DNA of 40,701 nucleotides, taken from assembly GCF_001884135.1 (NCBI RefSeq), contig NZ_MAOC01000018.1:1-40701 (forward strand), given 5' to 3'. Numbering within the stretch: position 1 is the first letter of the stretch; each line of letters begins with the position of its first letter. Under the pieces are notes generated by a model, which saw only the letters and a list, made by a program, of their open reading frames with translations, ran no database searches and was not told the origin of the DNA. This document shows, piece by piece, positions 7,299-16,256 of the stretch. The translations under genes were made by a program, and so were the position numbers. The DNA comes from Bacillus nitratireducens. Lineage in GTDB: Bacteria > Bacillota > Bacilli > Bacillales > Bacillaceae_G.

Positions 7299-8078
7299 TT
7301 GAAAAATCTTGTCATTGGGCTTATTGCACTAGTACTTATTGTGGCAGGAGGATTTTACATAAAAAAATATCAAGAAACTGTAGAAACGACCGGAGATGTT
7401 CAAGAAGTGAAATGGGATGTGAAAAATAAAAAGGGAAATGAAAAAGCCGATATTTCGTTTCAATTGCTAAATAAAATGAATAATGAAGTTCGTGGTGTGA
7501 ACGATCAAATTCGAGCAGTGATAGTAGATGGGAATTTGAAAAACATACAACAAACGAAGCCTATATTTGCTGGAAATGGATCGTATAAGCTTTCTTCAGA
7601 TGTAGCGAAAGGTGAAGAGTACACGATATTTTTGTATGAAGATGAAAACAAGTCCGTAGAATCATTTTCTGAGAAAAATTTTGGTGAAGAAAAAAAGGAG
7701 AAAAACAAGGACAAGAATAAAAAGAAACTACCTGTTGATACTGTACTTACAAAAAATATAGGAGAGCATCAAGTGTCTCTTTTATTTGGTGCATTACACC
7801 CGAATGAGGCAACAACATTAACATTTCAGTTTCAAGCGAAAAAGGGAGAAAAGCTGAAATTAAATTCAGGGAGAGGTGAAGTCAACGCTCTTTATATCGT
7901 TGAGGAGACGAGGGAGCATTTTTTATACGCCATTCCTGTTGATACGGATGAACAATTACAATATAGAATTACATTTCCTGAAGAAGGAACATATAAAATA
8001 TGGGGAGATTTCTATATAAATGGTAAGAAGTATACAAAAGAGTTTAGTATACAAGTGCAAAAAAGAAAAAACAGCTAA
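7299..8078 (+). CDS. Membrane-anchored extracytoplasmic protein of unknown function
   Basis: The protein is 259 aa from TTG 7299, which has an AGGTGAT site at close spacing; an in-frame ATG at 7284 has no good ribosome site. A single N-terminal membrane anchor (LVIGLIALVLIVAGGFY) is followed by a ~230-residue exported part. The exported part is rich in beta-type sequence, with a very Lys-rich linker at about residues 125-150. The C-terminal ~90 residues (TFQFQAKKGEKL ... GTYKIWGDFYINGKKY) look like an Ig-type beta-sandwich similar in style to YtkA/FixH-like domains. That comparison is tentative. No catalytic motif is visible. It ends within the shared terminator at 8066-8095, convergent with mprF. 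Confidence 0.75.
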   Translation: MKNLVIGLIALVLIVAGGFYIKKYQETVETTGDVQEVKWDVKNKKGNEKADISFQLLNKMNNEVRGVNDQIRAVIVDGNLKNIQQTKPIFAGNGSYKLSSDVAKGEEYTIFLYEDENKSVESFSEKNFGEEKKEKNKDKNKKKLPVDTVLTKNIGEHQVSLLFGALHPNEATTLTFQFQAKKGEKLKLNSGRGEVNALYIVEETREHFLYAIPVDTDEQLQYRITFPEEGTYKIWGDFYINGKKYTKEFSIQVQKRKNS

Positions 8079-8095
8079 GTACTTAGCTGTTTTTT
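8066..8095. terminator. Bidirectional terminator between convergent genes
   Basis: A palindrome AAAAAACAGCTAAGT / ACTTAGCTGTTTTTT sits at the junction of the plus-strand gene ending at 8078 and mprF ending at 8083. It overlaps both 3' ends. Confidence 0.85.
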
Positions 8096-10668
8096 CTTTT
8101 TCCTATTAACTTTGTTACAGAGAGCATTGTAATTGGTAAAGAATGATTCTTTCGAAATGCTAAATATTTTCCACTCCATGCAGGTTTGTATTTTTCTTTG
8201 AAATGTCGTAAACCGCTGAAGCTATATGTGTAACGAACGTTATTAAATATTGCAGCGGCAACTCGTTCAGACCAGAACGATTGCGTTGATAAACCGACAT
8301 TTGAGAGTGGTGCCATACCAATATTAAAGGAATGGTATTCATTTTCTTTTGCCCAGTGGAACAGGTGGATAAAAATTGCATCCATGATGCCGCTAGGAGC
8401 GTCTGGATAATAACGCATTAAATCAACAGATAATATGCCATTTTGATATACTGGCATAAAGGTTGTAAAGGCAATTATTTTACCTTCTGCATCAGATAAA
8501 GTAGCGATAGGGGCACGGCTAATATACTCACGATCGAAGTACCCAAGTGAAAATCCTTTTTCTTTTTTTCCGCCAAGCCAAGCATCAGACACTTTCTTTA
8601 ATTCCTCGTATAATTCGTCTGAGAATGGTGGCTCATGAATAGAGAATGTATAACCTTCTCGTTCAAAACGGTTGAAAGTAGCTCGCATACCAGCACGTTT
8701 TTTCCCTGTTATTGTAAACGTATTTAAATCAACGACAGCCTCTTCGCCAAGTTTAAAGAAGTTATAGCCGAAATCGTGGTATAAGCTCATCCATTTACTT
8801 TCAATTTGATAAAATACGCAAATATACCCAAATCGATCAGCTTCAGCTAAAAATTCTTGTAACACAGTACGGTAGGAGGATGGATCACCAATTGGATCAC
8901 CAAGTACAACAAGACGTTTCCCAGTAATTGAAAAGAGAAGAAGTGCTTTTCCATCACTACTAAAGAAGAACTGTTTATCTCCTAAAAAACCTAAATGACT
9001 AAGTACATTCCCGCCATGTTCCTCTAAGAAGTTTTCTAACCTTTTATCATTAGCTGGTTGCCCGGGAAATTCACTACGATAACGATTGGCAATTAGTGAA
9101 CCGATAAGTAAAAAAGTGGGAACGAAAAAGGCGGCTGCTAATGCACTTCGTTTAACCTGTGTAATATTTCGAACGACAAAATCGGGTTGGAATGCTTCTT
9201 TTGCGCCTGCAAATAAAATGCCTAAGTTTTTATATAAATATAACGTAAGCAATAAGAAGATAAATACTTTTACGATATCAGAAAGAGAGACTTCCATTTT
9301 CTCGCGCACAAATCTTTTACGAAGCATATACAACACAGCAAGTACGATTAATAAAATAAAGGTTTCTTCAATATCAATTCCTTTTAGGGTATTAAAGATT
9401 GCTGCTCCAATTAAAGAAACAATCGTCATATAGTAAGAACGCTTTGTTCCGTAATATATTCCTCGCGAAAGAATCAGGAGGAGAATACCGAATGTTAATG
9501 ATAAGCTAAAAGAAAATTGAATAAGGTGCTTGGGAGCTAAAATATGTAAGGCGTGAGCTCGGTTAATACTAGTTGGTAATATTGTTGATAGAATAACCAT
9601 CAAGCCAGCGAAGACTGTTAAAGCGGCGGATGCCCATGAACCTAATTTCCCTAGAAAATCACGTTGTAAAGTCCAAATTACACCAGTTGTTTCTAATGCA
9701 GGTGCAATAAATGGTTTATCTTCAATTTTTTTAATGGCTGCTCCTGTCATTTCAAAGGCTGCAAAAATGAGACCAAGGCAGAATGGTAAGATGTAATAGA
9801 CAAGGCGATATAATAACATAGCAGGTAGTAATACACCTGTATCAATGCCGTATTGTCCGAGTCCAGTTATGAAAACAAGATCAAATGAACCAAGGCCACC
9901 AGGGACAAGACTTACGACACCGGCTAAGGCTGCAATTACATAAACACCTAAAAACTTTTGAAATTCAATATCAATTCCAAACAATATTAAAATGACGTAC
10001 ATAACGATACCAGCAGATACCCACTCAACTAATGAAACTAATGAATATAAAACAGTTGGATTTTTCTCTTCTTCTTCATCCTCTTGTCCGTCTAGCTGTT
10101 TTGTTTTTCTATTTTTAATTTTAGAAAATCCAATATATATAGGAACGAAAAGAGCAAAGAAGATAAGAACAGGCCATAACCACGGTTTTTCATGCAGAAT
10201 AAAACTAGTGTCTAATATTCCAATAAGGCCGAGGAACGAAAGAATGGCTAATCCGTTAATAAAAGCGGTTGTCATCCAAGCAATGCTTTTAATAAGTTTT
10301 CCATTATCTTTTATATGCGGACGATATAACATTGTACGTACACCAGCACCAACAAGACCACCAAAACCGATAAATCCATTTAAAGTGTTTGCAATCCATG
10401 AGATGCGGAAAATCTTTTGTACAGGTATATCGGCTTTTAAGTAACGAAGCATAACAAAGTCATAAAAGAACATTGTTGAAACGGCAAATGCACCGAGTGT
10501 AATCGCTAAAAATACTCCACCAGTTGGAATGTTTTTAATTGTTTCAATCGCTTCTAAAAAAGAAATGCCTGCTAATTCTTTTTTGGCCTGAAAGAAAACA
10601 ATTGTTAAGACAACAAATGGGAAGAGTATTTTCCCGATTTGTAAGAAACGTTTCCATGAAAACGACAT
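8083..10668 (-). CDS. mprF: Phosphatidylglycerol lysyltransferase MprF
   Basis: This 861-aa integral membrane enzyme transfers lysine (or another amino acid) from aminoacyl-tRNA to phosphatidylglycerol and flips the product. The result is less negative membrane charge and resistance to cationic peptides and daptomycin. The N-terminal ~320 residues are the flippase region (GFIGFGGLVGAGVRTMLYR, LVPGGLGSFDLVFITGL). A second membrane block follows to ~530. The cytoplasmic C-terminal ~330 residues are the DUF2156 synthase domain (LGDPIGD, RFEREGYTF, GIMDAIFIHLFHWAKENEY, FNIGMAPLSNVG, FKEKYKPAWSGKYLAF). The start is ATG 10668 behind AAGGAGAG; the 20 codons further upstream are not part of the gene. 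Length and domain order match full MprF. It is monocistronic by position. Confidence 0.95.
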   Translation of the reverse strand: MSFSWKRFLQIGKILFPFVVLTIVFFQAKKELAGISFLEAIETIKNIPTGGVFLAITLGAFAVSTMFFYDFVMLRYLKADIPVQKIFRISWIANTLNGFIGFGGLVGAGVRTMLYRPHIKDNGKLIKSIAWMTTAFINGLAILSFLGLIGILDTSFILHEKPWLWPVLIFFALFVPIYIGFSKIKNRKTKQLDGQEDEEEEKNPTVLYSLVSLVEWVSAGIVMYVILILFGIDIEFQKFLGVYVIAALAGVVSLVPGGLGSFDLVFITGLGQYGIDTGVLLPAMLLYRLVYYILPFCLGLIFAAFEMTGAAIKKIEDKPFIAPALETTGVIWTLQRDFLGKLGSWASAALTVFAGLMVILSTILPTSINRAHALHILAPKHLIQFSFSLSLTFGILLLILSRGIYYGTKRSYYMTIVSLIGAAIFNTLKGIDIEETFILLIVLAVLYMLRKRFVREKMEVSLSDIVKVFIFLLLTLYLYKNLGILFAGAKEAFQPDFVVRNITQVKRSALAAAFFVPTFLLIGSLIANRYRSEFPGQPANDKRLENFLEEHGGNVLSHLGFLGDKQFFFSSDGKALLLFSITGKRLVVLGDPIGDPSSYRTVLQEFLAEADRFGYICVFYQIESKWMSLYHDFGYNFFKLGEEAVVDLNTFTITGKKRAGMRATFNRFEREGYTFSIHEPPFSDELYEELKKVSDAWLGGKKEKGFSLGYFDREYISRAPIATLSDAEGKIIAFTTFMPVYQNGILSVDLMRYYPDAPSGIMDAIFIHLFHWAKENEYHSFNIGMAPLSNVGLSTQSFWSERVAAAIFNNVRYTYSFSGLRHFKEKYKPAWSGKYLAFRKNHSLPITMLSVTKLIGKRKNS

Positions 10669-10854
10669 AAATACAACTCTCCTTGTGTAAGAAAACTGAG
10701 ACAATAATATTATTATGACAAACTTCAAGAAAAATAAAAAGGTAAATTCCTGTATAGGGAAGCTATTTTTTATATAGGTTATACTTAAAAGAATATTTCG
10801 TTTATCAGAAAATTAGGTTAAAATAAGGTGGAAGAAGGAAGAGAGGGGAAGTTG

Positions 10855-11244
10855 ATGATTATAATAGGTTATGCAGGATATGAGTTAGAAAAAGCAAAAC
10901 CGAATACATCAGAAGATTTTTTTAATAGATCTGAAGTGACATATGTATTAAATAATCAAGAGAAAACCTTTTCTGTCTTATATGTTAGATATTTTGAAGA
11001 AATATTACAAGAAATTACCCCTTTTGAAGGAAATCCAGTTTATAAAGTAGAAGAACAAGACGTATATTTACGAGATATTGTAGCAATCGCTTGTTTAGTG
11101 AACAATAAAGAGCTACGCGCGCAGAAGCGCTTGTATCTCAATGAAGTAACAGACTTTCAACGATACTTTGACGAAGGAACAGTGGTGAAAGTACAAGAAA
11201 TATTAGCTGAATTACATAAAAATAAAAGAGTAGAAATAGCGTAA
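10855..11244 (+). CDS. Uncharacterised protein, first gene of ypuI unit
   Basis: This 129-aa protein begins MIIIGYAGYELEKAKPNTSE from ATG 10855, preceded by a GAGAGGGG site. It is soluble, acidic and predicted alpha/beta, with no signal peptide or membrane segment, and I recognise no domain. It lies 22 nt upstream of ypuI with no terminator between, so the two are probably cotranscribed. A -10-like TATACT is at 10780-10785, and a CodY-box-like stretch (TTTATCAGAAAATT) lies at about 10801-10815, with three mismatches to the published consensus. In B. subtilis ypuI has no such upstream partner at this spot as far as I recall. Confidence 0.7.
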   Translation: MIIIGYAGYELEKAKPNTSEDFFNRSEVTYVLNNQEKTFSVLYVRYFEEILQEITPFEGNPVYKVEEQDVYLRDIVAIACLVNNKELRAQKRLYLNEVTDFQRYFDEGTVVKVQEILAELHKNKRVEIA

Positions 11245-11266
11245 AACGGCAAAGGAGAGAGAAGCC

Positions 11267-11758
11267 ATGTCTAATTTGATGGTTGAAAATCAAACAGAAC
11301 AAGTTTCTATATTTTTAGAAGATGTTATTTCCTTAATAACTAATTATGTAAATTATCATACGTTACCTTCTTTATTGGAGGAAACACCAACAGGAAACGA
11401 GCGATATTATAAAGGGATATTAGGGTCAATAAGAAGACTTCTTGTTTTTTGTGAAGAAGGACTTGATGCATGTTTTGTTTTGCTGAATAGCCAGCCATTT
11501 CGAAAGACAGCAGCTGAAAAAGTTTTATATAAGATTTATCATCAAGTAATTGCAGAGTTTTTTTCGCCAAAGAATGATCATTGGTATGAAAATAGTCGTT
11601 CCGCTTATACAGGGAAAAATTCTATTGTTTTTCAGCAAACACCACCTGGATCTATAGAACGAATGATGAAGGATTTAGAAGGGAAATTTCAATTGATGCG
11701 TGAAGAACTAGAATATTATGAGACAGATTATCAAACAAAAATGCTGCACAAATATTAA
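11267..11758 (+). CDS. ypuI: YpuI family protein (DUF3907)
   Basis: This 163-aa, mainly helical soluble protein matches B. subtilis YpuI in length and position. In B. subtilis ypuI also precedes dacB-spmA-spmB-rluB-res. Recognisable stretches are FLEDVISLITNYVNYHTLPSLL, YYKGILGSIRRLLVFCEEGLDAC, FRKTAAEKVLYKIYHQVIAEFF, and an aromatic-rich segment with WYENSRSAYTGKNSIVF. The molecular role is unknown. The start ATG 11267 follows AAAGGAGAG. It ends at a strong terminator. Confidence 0.85.
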   Translation: MSNLMVENQTEQVSIFLEDVISLITNYVNYHTLPSLLEETPTGNERYYKGILGSIRRLLVFCEEGLDACFVLLNSQPFRKTAAEKVLYKIYHQVIAEFFSPKNDHWYENSRSAYTGKNSIVFQQTPPGSIERMMKDLEGKFQLMREELEYYETDYQTKMLHKY

Positions 11759-11760
11759 TT

Positions 11761-11798
11761 AAGGAAAAGAAGCTAAGGACACTTAGCTTCTTTTCCTT
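11761..11798 (+). terminator. Intrinsic terminator after ypuI
   Basis: A perfect 17-bp stem (AAGGAAAAGAAGCTAAG and its complement) with a 4-nt GACA loop is followed by TTTTG, directly after the ypuI stop. Confidence 0.9.
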
Positions 11799-11864
11799 TT
11801 GTCCAGTTATATAAGGGATTTTAATTGAATATAGTTAAAGTGAATAGCATCAAGGAGGTGTGAC

Positions 11865-12779
11865 ATGAGTCAGCAAGGTGTATTTACAGATTACTTTCAT
11901 GAAGTAGAAAGCTGGTGTGAAAGTGTTCTTCAAGTATTAGATAGCCGTGCAATGGAAGTGTATGATGTCCATATGCTTGCTTATAAAATTCAAACGTTAT
12001 TAGAGCGTATGAAAGAGCATGAATACGACACAGATGCCGAGTTTATGTATGAAATAAGTGATGATGTAGAACATATTCAACACCATTTACAGGAAGTATT
12101 TGTGCAAGAAGGAGAGGAATATGAACTATGTGAAAGAGGGGATAGCGAACGAGCTGTTCCGATTGGGGGGCATACACTCCCGCCATTACCTTATCCATAT
12201 AATGCGTTAGAACCGTACATTTCACGAGAAATTATGATGTTACACCATGATAAACATCATCGTAGTTACGTGGAAGGATTAAATAAAGCAGAGAAGATGA
12301 TGGAAGAAGCGAGAAAAACAAATCAATTTGATTTAATTAAGCATTGGGAAAGAGAAGCAGCTTTTCATGGATCAGGTCATTACTTACACACGATATTTTG
12401 GAATAACATGAAAAAAGATGGTGGTGGAAGTCCGAGAGGGGCTTTTTCACAACAAATTGAGCAAGATTTCGGAAGTTTTTTACGTTTTCAAAAGCATTTT
12501 ACGGAAGCCGCTTCTAAAGTGGAAGGTTCAGGATGGGCGATTCTTGTATGGGTACCCCGTTCAGGAAGGTTAGAAATTTTGCAAAGCACGCTTCATCAAT
12601 TGTTTACACAGTGGGATACGATACCACTCCTTGTACTTGATGTATGGGAACATGCGTATTATTTACAATATCAAAATCGAAAAGATGAATATATTAAAAA
12701 TTGGTGGAATGTTGTAAATTGGCCTGATGTAGAAAAGAGATTTGGAAGTGCAAAGCAAATTGAATGGACGCCGTATTAG
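11865..12779 (+). CDS. sodF: Fe/Mn superoxide dismutase, SodF type with N-terminal extension
   Basis: This 304-aa protein has the SOD fold in residues ~100-295 (HTLPPLPYPYNALEPYISREI at the fold start). All four metal ligands are visible: His in MMLHHDKHHRSYV, His in SGHYLHTIFWNNM, and Asp/His in LDVWEHAYYLQY. It removes superoxide. The first ~95 residues form an acidic, helical, His-rich extension absent from the ~203-aa SodA proteins. B. subtilis SodF and the fourth B. anthracis SOD have a similar extended layout. The metal (Fe or Mn) cannot be decided here. The start ATG 11865 has an AAGGAGGTG site. It sits between ypuI and dacB, an insertion relative to B. subtilis, and has its own terminator at 12779-12803. 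Confidence 0.9.
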   Translation: MSQQGVFTDYFHEVESWCESVLQVLDSRAMEVYDVHMLAYKIQTLLERMKEHEYDTDAEFMYEISDDVEHIQHHLQEVFVQEGEEYELCERGDSERAVPIGGHTLPPLPYPYNALEPYISREIMMLHHDKHHRSYVEGLNKAEKMMEEARKTNQFDLIKHWEREAAFHGSGHYLHTIFWNNMKKDGGGSPRGAFSQQIEQDFGSFLRFQKHFTEAASKVEGSGWAILVWVPRSGRLEILQSTLHQLFTQWDTIPLLVLDVWEHAYYLQYQNRKDEYIKNWWNVVNWPDVEKRFGSAKQIEWTPY

Positions 12780-12803
12780 ACGCATATCCCATGCGTCTTT
12801 TTT
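12779..12803 (+). terminator. Intrinsic terminator after sodF-like gene
   Basis: A short stem GACGCAT / ATGCGTC with a 5-nt loop starts at the last base of the stop codon and is followed by six T residues. Confidence 0.85.
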
Positions 12804-12830
12804 ATTGGAGGTGGAAGGAAGATTTCGTTC

Positions 12831-12856
12831 ATATTTTAAAAGGCCAAGCATACACT
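12831..12856 (+). promoter_or_regulatory. Sigma-E-type promoter of dacB-spmA-spmB
   Basis: A -10 element CATACACT (12849-12856) matches the sigma-E consensus CATAnnnT/CATACANT. A -35 ATATT (12831-12835) lies 13 nt upstream. The site is ~36 nt before the dacB start. In B. subtilis dacB is transcribed by mother-cell sigma-E, so function and sequence agree. Confidence 0.7.
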
Positions 12857-12891
12857 TGTACAAAAAGTGCCAAAAGGACGTGGGGGGAAAT

Positions 12892-14016
12892 ATGAGACGA
12901 ATTTGTATAATAATTACGCTAATTATAATGTACGCAAGTGTTATGCCGATTCCTACATATGCAAAATTGAACGGTGGTGTCAGTGCTCGTAACGCAGTTT
13001 TAATGGAACAGCAATCTGGTCGTGTACTTTATGGGAAATTAGAACATGAGCCACAAAAAATTGCTAGTATAACAAAAATTATGACAGCATTGTTAGCTGC
13101 TGAATCAGGAAAAATGAAAGAACTAGTATCGGTTAGTAATGAAGCAGTACGAGTAGAAGGATCAGCAATTTATTTAAAACCTGGACAAAAAGTGAAGTTA
13201 GAAGATTTAGTCTACGGGTTAATGCTTAGATCAGGTAATGATGCAGCACAAGTAATTGCTGAAAATGTGGGAGGGAGTATAGAAGGGTTCGTATATTTAA
13301 TGAATGAAAAAGCGAAAGAAATCGGAATGAAAGATACGCACTTCTCAAACCCGCATGGCTTGGATGGGGATGGATCGCATTATTCGTCGGCTTATGATAT
13401 GGCATTATTAACGAAATATGCAATGGGGAACGAGACCTTTAAGAAAATTTTTGGAACAAAAACGTATAAATCAGATTCTTGGGATTATCCATGGAAAAAT
13501 AAACATAAGCTTGTGACATCTTATTATGAATTTGCAACAGGAGGAAAGACAGGTTTTACGAAGAAAGCAGGACGGACACTTGTTACAACAGCTTCAAAAG
13601 ATGGACTAGATTTAATTGTCGTAACTTTGAGTGCTTCTAGTGATTGGGATGATCATATGAATTTGTTTGACAAAGGTTTTGAACATTTCAAGCAAACTAC
13701 AGTTTTAGGACAAGGAGCGTTAGCTGAAATAAATGAAAAGAAATACGCCAATCATGTTTATACGAAAAATAGTTTTTCTGTTCCTTTAACTGAAGAGGAA
13801 AGAAAAAGCGTGTTATTAAAAGTTGAGCTCGATAAAAGTGCAAAACTTACGGATGGGGTAAAGATTGGAAAGACCGAAATTTATGTAGGAAATGAGAAAG
13901 TTGGAGAACGTAATTTGTTTTACAGTAAACGAAAGTTAGTAGCTACAACGGGAATGTATTGGAATAACGTAAAAGAAATCTTTTCTTATATGATAGGTGT
14001 TGGGATAGATGGTTAA
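12892..14016 (+). CDS. dacB: D-alanyl-D-alanine carboxypeptidase DacB (sporulation PBP5*)
   Basis: This 374-aa secreted serine DD-carboxypeptidase trims cortex peptidoglycan during sporulation. A signal peptide spans residues 1-24 (CIIITLIIMYASVMP, cleavage after TYA). The S11 catalytic motifs are Ser59-x-x-Lys62 in ASITKIM, RSGNDAA (SxN motif) and GGKTGFTK (KTG motif). The C-terminal ~90 residues are the PBP5-C beta domain. I start it at ATG 12892 behind a GGGGGG site; an upstream extension to 12742 would overlap sodF and remove the signal peptide from the N-terminus. The 3' end overlaps spmA by 8 nt, so dacB-spmA-spmB form one operon behind the sigma-E-like promoter. Confidence 0.95.
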   Translation: MRRICIIITLIIMYASVMPIPTYAKLNGGVSARNAVLMEQQSGRVLYGKLEHEPQKIASITKIMTALLAAESGKMKELVSVSNEAVRVEGSAIYLKPGQKVKLEDLVYGLMLRSGNDAAQVIAENVGGSIEGFVYLMNEKAKEIGMKDTHFSNPHGLDGDGSHYSSAYDMALLTKYAMGNETFKKIFGTKTYKSDSWDYPWKNKHKLVTSYYEFATGGKTGFTKKAGRTLVTTASKDGLDLIVVTLSASSDWDDHMNLFDKGFEHFKQTTVLGQGALAEINEKKYANHVYTKNSFSVPLTEEERKSVLLKVELDKSAKLTDGVKIGKTEIYVGNEKVGERNLFYSKRKLVATTGMYWNNVKEIFSYMIGVGIDG

Positions 14017-14605
14017 TCTCGTCTGGGCAGCGATGGCGGTCATAGGGATTGTGTATGCCATGATAAACGGAACGATGGAAGAAGTAACTAAAGCTGTATT
14101 TGAAGGGTCAAAAGATGCGGTAACGATTTGTATTGGACTTATTAGCGTTTTAGTATTTTGGCTTGGCTTAATGAAAATTGCAGAGGAAGCAGGGTTGTTA
14201 AAAAAGTTAGTTACACTTTTTATGCCGATAGTAAAAAGATTGTTTCCAGAAATACCGAAGGATCATCCGTCAATGGGATTTATTCTATCAAATATGATGG
14301 CGAACTTTTTTGGACTTGGTAATGCAGCAACCCCTCTTGGTATTAAAGCGATGGAACAACTGAAAGAGTTAAATGGAGGGAAGGATTCGGCCAGTCGCTC
14401 TATGGTGACGTTTCTAGCATTAAATACATCAGCTATTACTTTAATCCCTACTACAGTCATTTCGATTCGAATGACCTATGAATCAGCAAATCCTACTGAA
14501 ATTGTTGGCGTAACATTTATAGCACAAGTGTTATCGATGATCGGAGCAATTTGGATTGACCGCTATTTTTACCGAAGAAGGAGTAGAAAGGGGCGGAAAA
14601 AATGA
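14009..14605 (+). CDS. spmA: Spore maturation protein SpmA
   Basis: This 198-aa polytopic membrane protein is needed with SpmB for spore core dehydration; loss gives less heat-resistant spores. It contains the gate-type nucleoside-recognition fold, with TM segments around 1-17, 40-60, 85-105, 135-155 and 165-185. FFGLGNAATPLGIKAM is a family hallmark. It overlaps dacB by 8 nt at the 5' end and spmB by 4 nt (ATGA) at the 3' end, so translation is coupled. The basic tail (RRRSRKGRKK) is cytoplasmic. Confidence 0.95.
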   Translation: MVNLVWAAMAVIGIVYAMINGTMEEVTKAVFEGSKDAVTICIGLISVLVFWLGLMKIAEEAGLLKKLVTLFMPIVKRLFPEIPKDHPSMGFILSNMMANFFGLGNAATPLGIKAMEQLKELNGGKDSASRSMVTFLALNTSAITLIPTTVISIRMTYESANPTEIVGVTFIAQVLSMIGAIWIDRYFYRRRSRKGRKK

Positions 14606-15132
14606 GTATTGTAAATACAATTTCATTATGGGTAATCCCTTGTGTAATTGGTTTTATCCTTTTATATGGCACGATAAAGAAAGTTCCGACGTATGAATCG
14701 TTCGTAGAGGGCGGAAAAGAAGGAATTCAAATTGCAGTTTCCATTTTGCCGTTTATGGTAGGAATGCTTGTATCTATTTCTATTTTCCGGGCATCGGGTG
14801 CTCTAGATGCGATGATATCGGTAATGAAGCCGATGTTAGATTTAATTCATGTACCAGCCGAAATTGTCCCACTTGCACTTATTCGTCCGATTTCTGGCTC
14901 TGCTGGTTTAAGTATTACGACTGATTTAATCGCTACATATGGGCCAGATTCGTTTATTGGAAGATTAGCTTCAACGATGCAAGGTAGCACAGATACGACC
15001 TTTTATATTTTAACAGTATACTTTGGGGCTGTTGGTATTAGAAAAATGGGAGACGCATTAAAGGTAGGACTTTTTGCAGATTTAATCGGAATTATTTGCT
15101 CGATTGTGTTTGTTTCTCTATTGTTTCAGTAA
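14602..15132 (+). CDS. spmB: Spore maturation protein SpmB
   Basis: This 176-aa polytopic membrane partner of SpmA has the same gate fold. Conserved stretches are GKEGIQIAVSILPFMVGML, ALIRPISGSAGLSI and MQGSTDTTFYILTVYFGAVGIRK. It starts within the spmA stop codon (ATGA overlap). It is the last gene of the dacB operon and is followed by a terminator at 15176. Confidence 0.95.
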   Translation: MSIVNTISLWVIPCVIGFILLYGTIKKVPTYESFVEGGKEGIQIAVSILPFMVGMLVSISIFRASGALDAMISVMKPMLDLIHVPAEIVPLALIRPISGSAGLSITTDLIATYGPDSFIGRLASTMQGSTDTTFYILTVYFGAVGIRKMGDALKVGLFADLIGIICSIVFVSLLFQ

Positions 15133-15175
15133 TGCTATTCATTTTTTGCGCTATTTCGCTTATAATACGTATACG

Positions 15176-15211
15176 ACCACTATTAACGTGTAGTTTAATA
15201 GTGGTTTTTTT
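15176..15211 (+). terminator. Terminator of the dacB-spmAB operon
   Basis: An 11-bp stem ACCACTATTAA / TTAATAGTGGT is followed by a seven-residue T-run interrupted only at its end. Confidence 0.9.
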
Positions 15212-15421
15212 ATGCGGTATTTTTGACAAAATGATGAACTTTTATTGTGAGAAATATGAAAAATATGGACAATAATAAAGGGTAAAAACATGATTTGCCC
15301 TTTATATGTTTATTATCATCGCTATGTTGTTTAAGTGAGAAGGAGCGAATAGCCGTAAAGCGTATGCGGTTGCCAAGTCTTTCTAATGTAAGGTAAGATA
15401 AATTCGAGGTGAAAAAAAGAA

Positions 15422-16150
15422 ATGGAACGATTACAAAAAGTGATTGCGCAAGCAGGTATTGCATCGAGAAGAAAGGCTGAGGAATTAATTCAGCAAGGAA
15501 AAGTGAAAGTTAATGGGAAAATAGTGAAGGAGTTAGGAACAAAAGTAACTCCTCAAGATAAAGTAGAAGTAAATAACATCCCTCTTGAAAAAGAAGAACC
15601 TATTTATTTTTTACTATATAAACCAACTGGTGTAATTTCGAGTGTATCAGATGATAAAGGAAGAAGTGTTGTAACAGACTTTTTCCCTGAAATCAGACAA
15701 CGTTTATTCCCAATCGGGCGTTTAGATTATGATACGTCTGGCGTATTATTGATGACAAACGATGGAGATTTCGCCAATGTATTAATGCACCCGAGATATA
15801 AAGTTGAAAAAACATATGTTGCAAAAATTAAAGGGCCATTAACAGGTGAGAAAATTCGCATGTTAGAGCGAGGTGTTATGTTAGAAGACGGGAAAACAGC
15901 ACCAGCAAATGTGAAAATTACTTCTTGGGACAAGCGTAAAGAGACGGCAATTGTACAATTAACGATTCATGAAGGACGTAACCGTCAAGTACGTCGTATG
16001 TTTGAAGCGTTAGACTGTAAAGTAGTAAAATTAAAGCGTGAACGTTATGCTTTCTTAGAAGTAGGAAGTCTGCGACCTGGTGATGCGAGAGAATTGACAC
16101 CTCATGAGGTGAAACAATTACGCGCACTTGCTTCTACAAAGCCAAGATAA
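15422..16150 (+). CDS. rluB: 23S rRNA pseudouridine synthase RluB
   Basis: This 242-aa protein of the RsuA/RluB family has an N-terminal S4 RNA-binding domain (residues 1-60: LQKVIAQAGIASRRKAEELI). The catalytic domain carries the invariant Asp in FPIGRLDYDTSGVLLMTNDG, the LMHPRYKVEKTYVAK strand and the HEGRNRQVRRMFE loop. It isomerises a uridine in domain V of 23S rRNA. The start is ATG 15422 with a GAGGTGA site. The 290-nt gap upstream contains an 8-bp hairpin (ATAAAGGG ... CCCTTTAT, about 15274-15306) that could be a leader structure. Its place before resA is the same as in B. subtilis. Confidence 0.95.
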   Translation: MERLQKVIAQAGIASRRKAEELIQQGKVKVNGKIVKELGTKVTPQDKVEVNNIPLEKEEPIYFLLYKPTGVISSVSDDKGRSVVTDFFPEIRQRLFPIGRLDYDTSGVLLMTNDGDFANVLMHPRYKVEKTYVAKIKGPLTGEKIRMLERGVMLEDGKTAPANVKITSWDKRKETAIVQLTIHEGRNRQVRRMFEALDCKVVKLKRERYAFLEVGSLRPGDARELTPHEVKQLRALASTKPR

Positions 16151-16256
16151 GTTATAGAGTTAAAATTTCACCAGTGGAGTACTCTGCTGGTGATTTATTC
16201 AATACAACATTTACAGAAGAGAATACATATCATTTACCGAGGAGAGGAGAGGTAAT

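Noticed and set aside
10801-10815. CodY-box-like sequence before the gene at 10855
   Set aside because: Three mismatches to the 15-bp consensus in AT-rich DNA; mentioned in the gene entry but not called as a site.
15210-15464. 84-aa minus-strand ORF before rluB
   Set aside because: Overlaps the rluB start and the dacB-operon terminator tail; no credible ribosome site or homology. Treated as a shadow.
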